The notes beneath the pieces are model-generated. The model made no database searches. It was not told where the DNA came from and saw only the letters and a list, made by a program, of their open reading frames with translations. A stretch of DNA of 64,000 bases from Bubalus kerabau (lineage: Eukaryota > Chordata > Mammalia > Artiodactyla > Bovidae), in assembly GCF_029407905.1 (NCBI RefSeq), contig NC_073633.1:29402501-29466500 (forward strand), given 5' to 3'. This document shows, in pieces, positions 44,101-54,000 of the stretch. How positions within the stretch are numbered: position 1 is the stretch's first letter; each line of letters begins with the position of its first letter. Made by a program: the position numbers and the translations under genes.

Positions 44101-45026
44101 ATAGATCTAGACATAAGACCAGAAACTATAGAACTCCTAGAGGAGAACATAGGCAAAACACTCTCCGACATACATCACAGCAGGATCCTCTATGACTCAC
44201 CTCCCAGAATATTGGAAATAAAAGCAAAAATAAACAAATGGGACCTAATTAAACTTAAAAGCTTCTGCACAAGAAAGGAAACTATAAGCAAGGTAAAAAG
44301 ACAGCCTTCAGAATGGGAGAAAATAATAGCAAATGAAGCAACTGACAAAGAATTCATCTCAAAAATATACAAGCAACTCCTGCAGCTCAATTCCAGAAAA
44401 ATAAACGACCCAATCAAAAAATGGGCCAAAGAACTAAACAGACAGTTCTCCAAAGAAGATATACAGATGGCTAACAAACACATGAAAAGATGCTCAATAT
44501 CACTCATTATCAGAGAAATGCAAATCAAAACCACAATGAGGTACGATTTCACACCAGAATGGCTGCTATCCAAAAGTCTCCAAGCAATAAATGCTAGAGA
44601 GGGTGCAGAGAAAAGGGAACCCTCTTACACTGTTTGTGGGAATGCAAACTAGTACAGTCACTGTGGAGAACAGTGTAGAGATTCCCTAAAAAACTGGAAA
44701 TAGAACTGCCATATGACCCAAGAATCCCACTGCTGGGCATACACTCTGAGGAAACCAGAACTGAAAGAGACACATGTACCCCAGTGTTCATCGCAACACT
44801 GTTTATAATAGCCAAGACATGGAAGCAACCTAGGTGTCCATCAGCAGACGAATGGATAAGAAAGCTGAGGTACATATACACAATGGAGTATTACTCAGCC
44901 ATTAAAAAGAATACATTTGAATCAGTTCTAATGAGGTGGATGAAACTGGAGCCTATTATACAGAGTGAAGTAAGCCAAAAAGAAAAACTCCAATACAGAA
45001 TACTGACACATATATCTGGAATTTAG
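41192..45026 (+). pseudogene. L1 ORF2 relic (endonuclease, RT, C-terminal domain)
   Basis: It starts ATG 41192 like the one at 2576. Endonuclease text is broken (41273-41500, 41636-41884). The longest open piece, 42010-43224 (404 codons), holds the Z region and RT fingers (NKSPGPDSFTAEFYQKF, NYRPISLMNIDAKILNKILA, RDQVGFISGMQGFFNI, DAEKAFDKIQHPF). The RT active-site motif is damaged (FADGMILY near 43310-43335, after a frameshift). 43573-44028 and 44047-44652 carry the thumb and C-terminal region (CSWNGRINIMIMSVLPKAIY). An in-frame 24 bp repeat lies at 42951-43010. Several frameshifts make it inactive. Confidence 0.9.
42951..43010 (+). repeat. 24 bp tandem repeat inside L1 ORF2
   Basis: GATTATCTCAATCATTATCCATAG at 42951-42974 and 42975-42998, then a partial third copy. 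It is in frame and adds two IISIIIHR octapeptides before IISIDAEKAF. The first L1 (near 4360-4385) lacks it. Confidence 0.92.
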
Positions 45027-45402
45027 AAAGATGGTAACAATAACCCTGATGCAAGACAGCAAAAGAGACACAGATGTATAGAACAATCTTTTGGACTCTG
45101 GGAGAGGGCGAGGGTGGGATGATTTGGGAGAATATCATTGAAACATGTAAATTATCATATATGAAACGAATCGCCAGTCCAGGTTCGATGCATGATACAG
45201 GATGCTTGGGGCTGGTACACTGGTATGATCCAGAGGGATGGGATGGGGAGGGAGTTGGGAGAGGGGTTCAGGATGCAGAACATATATACACCTGTGGCGG
45301 ATGCATGTTGGTGTATGGCAAAACCAATACAAGATTGTAAAGTAATTAGCCTCCATTAAAATAAATAAATGTATATTTTAAAAAAGAAGAAAAAATGAAC
45401 AC

Positions 45403-45998
45403 AAAATACAGGAATTATTTGATGTCATCATGCTACTCAAAGAAATTTTGTCATAAAGACAAAGTCTCTCAGCATGAAAGACTCTGAAAAGTATGGGGGG
45501 GCGGGAATGATCGAGCAGATCATCACATTAAACGTTACTTTCTGAGTAAAGTCCTTATGCAAGAACTTCTTCTAGAACATAAAGGCAAATCTCCTAGAAT
45601 GTAAAGGCTCAAAAATTTCATCTTAGGTTCAGAATGCCAGACCCCGATTTTGTAAGGAATGACTAGGAATGATTGATTTGTTTGATCCATAAGGACACAA
45701 TATATCAAAGCCAAGACAGCTGTCTGGTGAAGTCAGATGATCTCCACTGAACTCTTACTTAAATCTTGAGATATTGCACTAGGGAAATATTGGCTGCAAT
45801 ATTTTAAAAAAATATTGTGGGAAATATTTTCTAGATTGGTAGATACTGGGGTCAGCTCATGCATTTCTTGGAAGCCATAAATCCCATAAAATTTGTAAAA
45901 GTCAAATATGAACTAGAATACTATGCCAAAGAAATATTTGGGTATTTCCAAAAGAAATTTAAACAATTTCACATCTCCATGGGTTATGAGTATGTACT
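45403..45998. other. Unique spacer, nothing recognised
   Basis: AT-rich, no gene, RSS or repeat I can name. Confidence 0.4.
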
Positions 45999-46330
45999 CA
46001 GTTCAGTTTAGTTCAGTTCAGTCGCTCAATCATGTCCGACTCTTTGCCACCCCATGAATCGCAGCACGCCAGGCCTCCCTGTCCATCACCAACTCCCGGA
46101 GTTCACTCAGATTCAGGTCCATCGAGTCAGTGATGCCATCCAGCCATCTCATCCTCTGTCGTTCCCTTCTCCTCCTGCCCCCAATCCCTCCCAGCATCAG
46201 AGTCTTTTCCAATGAGTTAACTCTTCACATGAGGTGGCCAAAGAACTGGAGTTTCAGCTTTAGCATCATTCCTTCCAAAGAAATCCCAGGGCTGATCTCC
46301 TTCATAATGGACTGGTTGGATCTCCTTGCA
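45999..46330 (-). mobile_element. BovB 3' end (left arm of an inverted pair)
   Basis: Minus-strand BovB, tail at the left (CAGTTCAGTTTAGTTCAGTTC), ending near GGATCTCCTTGCA. It abuts the next BovB head to head. Confidence 0.9.
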
Positions 46331-46896
46331 ACTGCAAATGGTGACCACAGCCATGAAATTAAAAGACGCTTACTCCTTGGAAGGAAAGTTATGACCAACC
46401 TAGACAGCATATTAAAAAGGAGATATTACCTTGTCAACAAAGGTCCGTCTAGTCAAGGCTATGGTTTTTCCAGCAGTCATGTATGGATATCAGAGTTGGA
46501 CTATAAAGAAAGCTGAGCGCCGAAGAACTGATGCTTTTGGACTGTGGTGTTAGAGAAGACTCTTGAGAGTCCCTTGGACTGCAGGGAGATCCAACCAGTC
46601 CATCCTAAAGGAGGTCAGTCCTGAATATTCATTGGAAGGGCTAATGTTGAAGCTGAAAGTCCAATACTTTGGCCACCTGATGTGAAGAGCTGACTCATTT
46701 AAAACACCCCGATGGTGGGAAAGATTGACGGCAGGAGGAGAAGGCGATGACAGAGGATGAGATGGCTAGATGGCATCACCAACTTGATGGACATGGGTTT
46801 GGGTGGATTCTGGGAGTTGGTGATGGACAGGGACGCCTGGCATGCTGTGGTTCATAGGGTCGCAAAGAGTCAGACACGACTGAGCAACTGAACTGA
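46331..46896 (+). mobile_element. BovB 3' end (right arm of an inverted pair)
   Basis: Plus-strand BovB from AATGGTGACCACAGCCATGAAATT to GACTGAGCAACTGAACTG. Its last ~320 bp are complementary to 45999-46330. Confidence 0.9.
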
Positions 46897-46969
46897 ATTC
46901 AACAGGTCTCCCATTTGCTGGGGGTTTTAGTTCTGCAGAAGAGCTCAAAGACAATGTTATGTATATCCC

Positions 46970-49900
46970 TTGAGGGGAAACCAGGACCCTGCCCCCAAGG
47001 CTGTCCTATTGTTTCTTGGCGGCTCCTCCCTTTTCTCTGCATCCCCGCCCTTCCCAGATTAGCAACTGTTTGAACCTATCCTGCACAGGGACCACAGCCT
47101 TGTCTAACTCAATGAAACTAAGCCATGCCCGTGGGGCCACCCAAGACAGACGGGTCATGGTGAAGAGGTCTGACAGAATGTGGTCCACTGGAGAAGGGAA
47201 TGCAAACCACTTCAGTATTCTTGCTTTGAGAACTCCACGAACAGTATGAAAAGGCAAAAAGAGAGAACACTGAAAGATGAACTCCCCAGGTCAGTAGGTG
47301 CCCAATATGCTACTGGAGATCAGTGGAGAAATAACTCCAGAAAGAATGAAGGGATGGAGCCAAAGCAAAAACAACACCCAGTTGTGGATGGGACTGGTGA
47401 TAGAAGCAAGGTTCGATGCTGTAAAGAGCAATATTGTATAGGGACCTGGAATGTTAAGTCCATGAATGAAGGCAAATTGGAAGTGGTCAAAGAGAGATGA
47501 CAAGAGTGAACATCGACATTCTAGGAATCAGCAAACTAAGATGGACTGGAATGGGTGAATTTAACTCAGATGTCCATTATATCTACTACTGTGTACCGAA
47601 ATCCCCTAGGAGAAATGGAATAGCCATCATACTCAACAAAAGAGTCCAAAATGCAGTACTTGGATGCAATCTCAAAAACGACAGAATGATCTCTGTTCGT
47701 TTCCAATGCAAACCATTTAATATCACAGTAATCCAAGTCTATGCCCCAACCAGTAATGCTGAAGAAGCTGAAGTTGAAAGTTTCTATGAAGACCTACAAG
47801 ACCTTCTGGAACTAACACCCAGAAAAGATGTCCTTTTCATTATAGGGGACTGGAATGCAAAAGTAGGAAGTCAAGAAACACCTGAAGTAACAGGTAAATT
47901 TGGCCTTGGAGTACAGAATGAAGCAGGGCAAAGGCTAATAGAGTTCTGCCAAGAGAAAACACTGGTCATAGCAAACACCCTCTTCCAACAATACAAGAGA
48001 AGACTCTACACATGGACATCACCAGATGGTCAACATTGAAATCAGATTGATTATATTCTTTGCAGCCAAAGATGGAGAAGCTCTATAGAGTCAGTAAAAA
48101 CAAGACCAGGAGCTGACTGTGGCTCAGATCATGAACTCGTTATTGCCAAATTCAGACTGAAATTGAAGAAAGTGGAGAAAACCACTAGACCATTCAGGTA
48201 TGACCTAAATCAAATTCCTTATGACTATACAGTGGAAGTGAGAAATAGATTTAAAGTGCTAAATCTGATAGACAGACTGCCTGATGAACTATGGATGGAG
48301 TTTAATGACATTGTACAGGAGACAGGAATCAAGAACATTTCAAGAAAAAAAAATTCAAAAAAGCAAAATGGCTGCCTGAGGAGGCCTTACAAATAGCTGT
48401 GAAAAGAAGGGAAGCAAAAAGCAAAGGAGAAAAGGAAAGATATCAGCATCTGAATGCAGAGTTCCAAAGAATAGCAAGGAGAGATAAGAAAGCCTTCCTC
48501 AGCGATCAATGCAAAGAAATAGAGGAAAACAGTAGAATGAGAAAGACTATAGATCTATTCAAGAAAATTAGAGGTACAGAGGGAACATTTCATGCAAAGA
48601 TGGGCTCGATAAAGGACAGAAATTGTAGGGACCTAACAGAAGCAGAAGATATTAAGAAAAGATGACAAGAATACACAGAACTGTACTAAAAAGATCTTCA
48701 TGACCCAGATAATCATGATGGTGTGATCACTCACCTAGAGCCAGACATCTTGAAATGTGAAGTCAAGTGGGCCTTAGAAAGCATCACTACGAACAAAGGA
48801 GGTGGAGGTGACGGAATTCCAGTTGAGCTATTTCAAATCCTGGAAAATGATGCTGTGAAAGTGCTGCACTCAGTATGCCAATAAATTTGGTAAACACAGC
48901 AGTGACCACAGGACTGGAAAAGGTCAGTTTTCATTGAATCCTAAAGAAAGACAACGCCAAAGAATGCTCAAACTACTGCACAATTGCACTCATCTCACAC
49001 GCTAGTAAAGTTATACTTAAAATTCTCCAAGCCAGGCTTCAGCAATACGTAAACTGTAAACTTCCAGATGTTCAAGTTGGATTTAGAAAAGGCAGAGGAA
49101 CCAGAGAACAAATTGTCAACATCCGCTGGATCATCAAAAAAGCAAGAGAGTTCTAGAAAAACATCTATTTCTGCTTTATTGACTATGCCAAAGTCTTTGA
49201 CTGTGTGGATCACAATAAACTGTGGAAAATTCAGAAAGAGATGGGCATACCAGACCACCTGACCTGCCTCTTGAGAAACCTGTGTGCAGGTCAGGAAGCA
49301 ACAGTTAGAACGGGACATGGAAAAACAGACTGGTTCCAAAGAGGAAAAGTAGTATGTCAAAGCTATATATTGTCACCTTGCTTATTTAACTTCTATGCAG
49401 AGTACATCATGAGAAACACTGAGCTGAAGGAAGCACAAGCTGGAATCAAGATTGCTGGGAGAAATATCAATAACCTCAGATATGCAGATGACACCGCTTT
49501 TATGCCAGAAAGTGAAGAACTAAAGAGCCTCTTGATGAAGGTGAAAGAGGAGAGTGAAAAAGTTGGCTTAAAGCTCAACATTCAGAAAACTAAGATCATG
49601 GCATCTGGTCCCATCACTTCATGGGAAATAGATGGGGAAACAGTGCAAACAGTGGCTGACTTTGTTTTTCTGGGCTCCAAAGTCACTGCAGATGGTGACT
49701 GCAGCCATGAAATTAAAAGACACTTACTCCTTGGAAGGAAAGTTATGACCATCCTAGACAGCATATTGAAAAGCAGAGACATTACTTTGCCAACAAATGT
49801 CTGTCTAGTCAAGGCTATGTTTTTTCCATTGGTCATGTATGGATGTGAGAGTTGGACTGTGAAGAAAGCTGAGCACTGAAGAATTGATGCTTTTGAACTG

Positions 49901-50262
49901 TGGTGTTGCAGAAGACTCTTGCGAGTCCCTTGGACTGCAAGGATATCCAAGCAGTCCATCCTAAAGGAGATCAGTCCTGGGTGTTCATTGGAAGGACTGA
50001 TGTTGAAGCTGAAAGTCCAGTAGTTGGCCACCTGATGTGGAGAGCTGACTCATTTGAAAAGACCCTGATGCTGGAAAAGTTTGAAGGTGGGAGGAGAAGG
50101 GGATGACAGACGATGAGATGGTTGGATGGCATCAGAAACTCAATGGACATATCTTTGGGTGAACTCCGGGAGTTGGTGATGGACACAGAGGCCTGGCGTG
50201 CTGCTGTTCATGGTGTCACCAAGAGTCAGACATCACTGAGCGACTGAACTGAACTGAGCCTG
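46970..50262 (+). mobile_element. Nearly full-length BovB LINE
   Basis: 5' UTR text (GTTTCTTGGCGGCTCCTCCC.., CCTATCCTGCACAGGGACCAC) is followed by endonuclease, RT and the 3' tail GAGCGACTGAACTGAACTGA. About 3.3 kb, close to a complete BovB. The exact 5' border is uncertain by about 50 bp and no clear target duplication was found. Confidence 0.88.
47497..49879 (+). pseudogene. BovB ORF2 relic (APE endonuclease and RT)
   Basis: The endonuclease frame 47497-48039 (LGISKLRWTGMGEF, VIQVYAPTSNAEEAEVESF, IIGDWNAKVGSQETPEV) is stopped by TGA where other BovB copies continue into NQIDYILC. RT pieces: 48399-48665, then 49068-49262 and 49205-49879. The last has TDWFQRGK, LSPCLFNFYAEYIM and an intact catalytic YADD (NLRYADDTAF). 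Stops and frameshifts throughout make it non-functional. Confidence 0.88.
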
Positions 50263-50663
50263 CCCTTTGGAACTCGGAAGGGAATTCAGAAAGTCTTTTG
50301 TGCTCAGGAGCCTCACACGGTCTTGCTTGGTTTTAGTCTGTTCACAAAATGAGTAATGACAGAATATGGCTTAATTTGTTAATATCATCATTGTTATCTC
50401 TTTGTCATCATCATCTTTTATTTTGTGTTCAGTTTAGAAGTCTCAAATTTTTGGACTATTTTTTCATCTAAAGGAATATATATTTTATATTTAGGAGAAA
50501 TATTTTAAAAGAGAGAGAAATGCATTTAACCTTGTGTAGTTCTCATCCTGTTCTGCCTTAGTCACAAAAAACTGGGCAGAATCAATTTCTTGCTTAAAAA
50601 CAAATGTCAACTACAAACTGGCACTTTCCAAGAGCATTGCCAATGACTGAACAACAAAGGCAT
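50263..50663. other. Unique spacer, nothing recognised
   Basis: No gene or V-region similarity. Confidence 0.4.
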
Positions 50664-51090
50664 TTGCCATCTACCTCTACGGAGATTGAACCCCGTGCTG
50701 CTATATATAGCTGTTGTCTTTCAACAATCCCTGAGGGATTCAGGGTGAAGTGAGGCAGTCTGTGCTCCAGGGATTCTGGTGGGACAGGTCTTTAGATAGT
50801 TGGATGTTTTCAGGAACAGATTTTATGATCTCAATCCTTGCATCTCTTCATATCTAGAGAAGCCCTAAATCCCTTCATGGTGACATCAGATCCTCGTGAC
50901 TAACAAAACACCTTTTGAAAATTGAGTGCTTCATGGTATTGAACTCCTCTGTCACCAAAACCTTATATATTGACTTCCTCCCACTGCCACTTTGGAGCGG
51001 TCTCTCAGAGCTATCTGAGATGCTATCTCCTGGGCTGCAGTCCTCATTCTGCCCCAAATAAAACTTAACTCACAACTTTCAAGTTGTACT
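50664..51090 (+). mobile_element. Possible solo LTR
   Basis: It has an LTR-like layout: ACCTTATATATTG (TATA-like, ~50960), then CTATCTCCTGGGCTGCAGTCC and AAATAAAACTTAACTC (polyadenylation signal, ~51056). No second LTR or target duplication was found, so borders and class are uncertain. Confidence 0.4.
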
Positions 51091-51239
51091 TCCTTTTTTA
51101 GTTGACTTAAGCAAAATGAAAAACTTTTCAAGTTCTCAGGTATTTTTAGGCAGATTTTGTTTGTTTTGTACTCTGAAAAATTACACTGTTTGAAATTCAG
51201 CACTAATACAAGCTTGAGAAATCATGTATTTAAGCCTAT

Positions 51240-51960
51240 GGGGGAACAAAGCTTGCCACCCCTAAGTATGTATATCTCATTGGCTTGAGATTTACTTTGG
51301 ACTAATTGCTTTTAAGAAACAGAAGTCTCAGTAAGTCTTTCTTTTAAATCTCCCTCTTATCTGCCTCAAAGAATGTAGATCGTCAGAAATAAAGAAAATT
51401 TGCTGTATCCTCCTAGGTTCTTCTGGCTGGTCTAAGAATTAAACTGACATGAGACAAATTAACAGGAGAAAATCAAACAGAAGTTTAATAAAGAAAGAAT
51501 TAAATAAATAAAGGAATTTATTTAAAGAATTTTTATTTAAATAATAAAGAAATTTAAAGAATTAAATAATAAAGGAAGAGACCTAGGAGAACTGAGTAAA
51601 ATGGCAGAGACTATCATCTTAGATATGGTCTTCAACTAAAGACAGAAGAGGATGTTGAGGGTGGTGATTTGGGACTTCAAAAGGGCAGATGCAATTCACA
51701 TGCAGATGGAAAAACAAATTTTGATAAACAAATGTTTGTTGGGCCATGTAGAGACAATGGAACACAGAGAGGAACTTTAACAAATAGACTTTTCTTGGTT
51801 CCTGTCTACACACTATTTCATACTATAATTATGTATGGTGATGGCTTCCTTCCCGAAACAGGTCCTCTAATTACATTTTAGGCAGTTAAGGGAGAGATCA
51901 AAAATTCTTCAGGAGTCTTTTGGGCTTTCAAAATAACTAACCTAAATTAATTCTCATGCA
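51240..51960. mobile_element. Old interspersed repeat, probably LTR-derived
   Basis: CCTCCTAGGTTCTTCTGGCTGGTC.., GAGACAAATTAACAGGAGAAAATC and AAAATGGCAGAGACTATCATC look like a known mammalian LTR/MER sequence in reverse orientation, but I cannot name it with confidence. Confidence 0.35.
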
Positions 51961-52300
51961 AAGATACATTTTCAGGTGGCAAATATTGTTCCCCTATGAG
52001 ATAAAAGGCCTGGAAGGGCCAGAAAGAGCACTATCACCAGAGACATCTACAAAGAATGTGGGCTAGCTGTGCTGGAGAAAACTTGGCAGGGCCTGGAGAC
52101 CAAAGTCCTCCCTGTTTCCCCAACTCACACAGTCAGTATCAGCAATGCTGAGACTATAAAATTGACTCCCCCATATATGGCCAATCCAGTGCTCTATCTC
52201 ACACCCTTTGGCCCTTTAAGTAACTCTCATTTTGTTTTCTAAGTCTTTGTGGGTTACGCAGGCAGCAGCTCTGTTTGCTGTGAGCAGTTGGCAGGGCTTG
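51961..52300. other. Spacer downstream of the TRAV pseudogene
   Basis: No gene recognised. Confidence 0.4.
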
Positions 52301-52339
52301 GGTATAGGTGGCGGATGGCAGGGCCCTGCTGAGCGTATG
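52301..52339 (-). promoter_or_regulatory. Degenerate 23-RSS of the TRAV pseudogene
   Basis: Minus strand: heptamer relic CATACGC (52333-52339, 3 of 7), exactly 23 bp, nonamer ACCTATACC (52301-52309, 6 of 9). The spacing supports a former RSS; the heptamer is unlikely to be cut. Confidence 0.65.
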
Positions 52340-52769
52340 CTACAATACAGAGGTAGGTGGCTGAGATGCAGGCTTGGAGGCTGTGATATAAAAGGAGCTC
52401 TGCCTGAGCCTGGTGTCAGAGGTTACCCTCAGTCTTCTGTTTCTCACACTCACTTTTATGTATTAGGATCAAGACAACCAAGCCTCTTCCCAAATCTTGT
52501 CGGTAGCACTGTCAGGATACTGGAGAATAATTTGTTCAGTTACAGGTTACAATGGCCTTTTCACCCTCCTGAAAGCCCAGGAGGCTTTCTTAAGAGCCAT
52601 ATTTTCTTTCCACAACCCCAGGTATAACCAAAGATGAAGCAGAGTGGATCCTGATCCTCCTCACTCCATCTTGTAGGCTGTGGATCTTTCTCTTCATCAC
52701 CAGGAAGCCTCCAACTCACGGTCCACTGGAAGCCACAAAATCACTAACAACTCCCAGGAATTGTAGCAT
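52340..52769 (-). pseudogene. TRAV pseudogene, subgroup unassigned
   Basis: A V-gene fossil. The leader-like exon at 52720-52769 shows LLVILWLPVD before a GTGAGT donor, but the ATG is out of that frame. V-exon text on the minus strand: QEGEKAIVTC, then a stop right after Cys23-Asn; QCYRQDLGRGLVVLILI, where the normal Trp41 is Cys or displaced; further stops; and SATYLCIV with Cys104 just before the RSS relic. At least three in-frame stops are seen and the 3' splice site is unclear (exon start ~52610-52625). The RQDLGRGL framework recalls TRAV10/TRAV11/TRAV21-like genes; YLC recalls TRAV12/TRAV21. I do not assign a subgroup. Confidence 0.72.
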
Positions 52770-53056
52770 TCTTCTCCCCAACTGTGGCTTGAAAGGTGGA
52801 CTCAGCCTCCTCAGTCAGAGAGCTACTGTCTTTAGTTTGGCAAGTATTCCTGGGGTTCTTCTATTGGAGGAAGTCTCCACCTCCTACCCAACTAATCCAT
52901 GACAAGCCTGTTCAGTCCTTTACATACACACATTGACCTAAATCAATTCTAAAGTGAACTTTCTCTCAAATCTGAGAAAGAATCTGAAAAAAATAGGAAA
53001 CACTGCCATCTTGTGTTCAGCAGGTTTTTACAAAATGTAATGTGCTCTAGAGAGGG
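52770..53056. other. 5' flank of the TRAV pseudogene
   Basis: Contains GTGTTCAGCAGG and CCATCTTGTGTT, resembling motifs upstream of the TRAV13 genes (CCATCTGGTGGTC, CCATCTTGTGGTC). Nothing else. Confidence 0.35.
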
Positions 53057-53167
53057 CTTCCCTGGTGGCTCAGACAGTAAAGAATCTGCCTGCAAGAAGG
53101 AGACCCAGGTTCAGTCCCTGGGTCGGGAAAATCCCCTGGAGAAAGGAATGTCCAGCCACTCCAGTAT
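53057..53167 (+). mobile_element. Bov-tA SINE, truncated
   Basis: Head GGCTTCCCTGGTGGCTCAGAC to CCACTCCAGTATG; the tail is missing. Confidence 0.85.
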
Positions 53168-53341
53168 GTGTTCTAGAACAGTACTTCTCAAATTTACTAT
53201 GCATACAAAGCACCTGAAGATTTTGCCAAGATGCAAATTCTGTTCCATTAGGACTGGGATAGGACTGGATAGTCTAAGTTTCTAACAAACTTACTGGGGA
53301 TGTTGGTGCTACTGGTCCTCAGATCACACTTTAAGTAGAAA
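53168..53341 (+). mobile_element. MER5-like (hAT-Charlie) DNA transposon remnant
   Basis: The left end CAGTACTTCTCAAATTTAC and right end GATCACACTTTAAGTAGAAAG form the imperfect inverted termini. The internal AGCACCTGAAGATTTTGCC and AAATTCTGTTCCATTAGGAC recall MER5A/B. Confidence 0.6.
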
Positions 53342-53401
53342 GTCTAGAACAATGTTTGTTGAGCCTCAGTACATGCAAACTGAATTTGTAGTATTAGGTT
53401 T

Positions 53402-53752
53402 GGGCTTCCCTGAGAGTTCAGCTGGTAAATAATCTATCTGCAGTGCAAGAGACCCTGGTTAGGTTCCTGGGTCAGGAGAATCCCCTGGAGAAGGGATAGG
53501 CTACCCACCCCAGTATTCTTTGGCTTCCCTGGTGGCTCAGACAGTAAAGAATCTGCCTGCAGTGCCAGAAATCTGCGTTTGATTCCTGGGTTGGAAAGAT
53601 CCCATGGAGGAGGACGTAGCAACCCACTGCACTGTTATTGCTTGGAAAATCTCCATGGACAGAGGAGCCTGGTGGGCTACAGTGCATGGGGCAACAAAGA
53701 GTCAGACACAACTGAGTGGTTTTCACTTTCACATTTTTCACTTTCAAGTTTG
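53402..53752 (+). mobile_element. Bov-tA type SINE dimer
   Basis: Two tRNA-like heads (53402, 53522) and a tail with AACAAAGAGTCAGACACAACTGAG and TTTCACTTTCA. Confidence 0.88.
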
Positions 53753-54000
53753 ATACAGGGCAAATGATAAGGCTTCCCAAGGTCTCCATGCCATTGCCCA
53801 GACTATTCTGCTGTTCCCATGACAGTTATCAGAGGATTTCATGAGCTCCAGATAATGTAAATGTATAAGAATGCATGACTGAATTCTAGGAAACCTCAGA
53901 TCCAAGGATTGAATCTCCTTTCGTCATCCCCATTTGCCTCCCCACAGGTAGGAAAAGTACTGCTTTGACTTCAAAATTTCTTTCTTCTTAACCTTGTTGG

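Larger units (their letters stand above)
30218..45402 (+). mobile_element. Full-length L1 with target duplication, hosting a SINE and ERV-B
   Basis: The L1 body runs from about 30229 to 45391 and is flanked by AAAATGAACAC (30218-30228 and 45392-45402). It has a 5' UTR (CCAGCAGTCCTAAGATGGCGGAC..), an ORF1 relic, an ORF2 relic and a 3' UTR ending ATAAATAAATG. A Bov-tA SINE (30826-31033) and a provirus (32615-39581) sit in the 5' UTR. Removing both leaves about 8 kb, the size of a full-length L1. Confidence 0.92.

Noticed and set aside
45999..46896. Second twin-priming event
   Set aside because: Both arms contain the BovB 3' terminus, so this is two copies head to head and not one inverted insertion.
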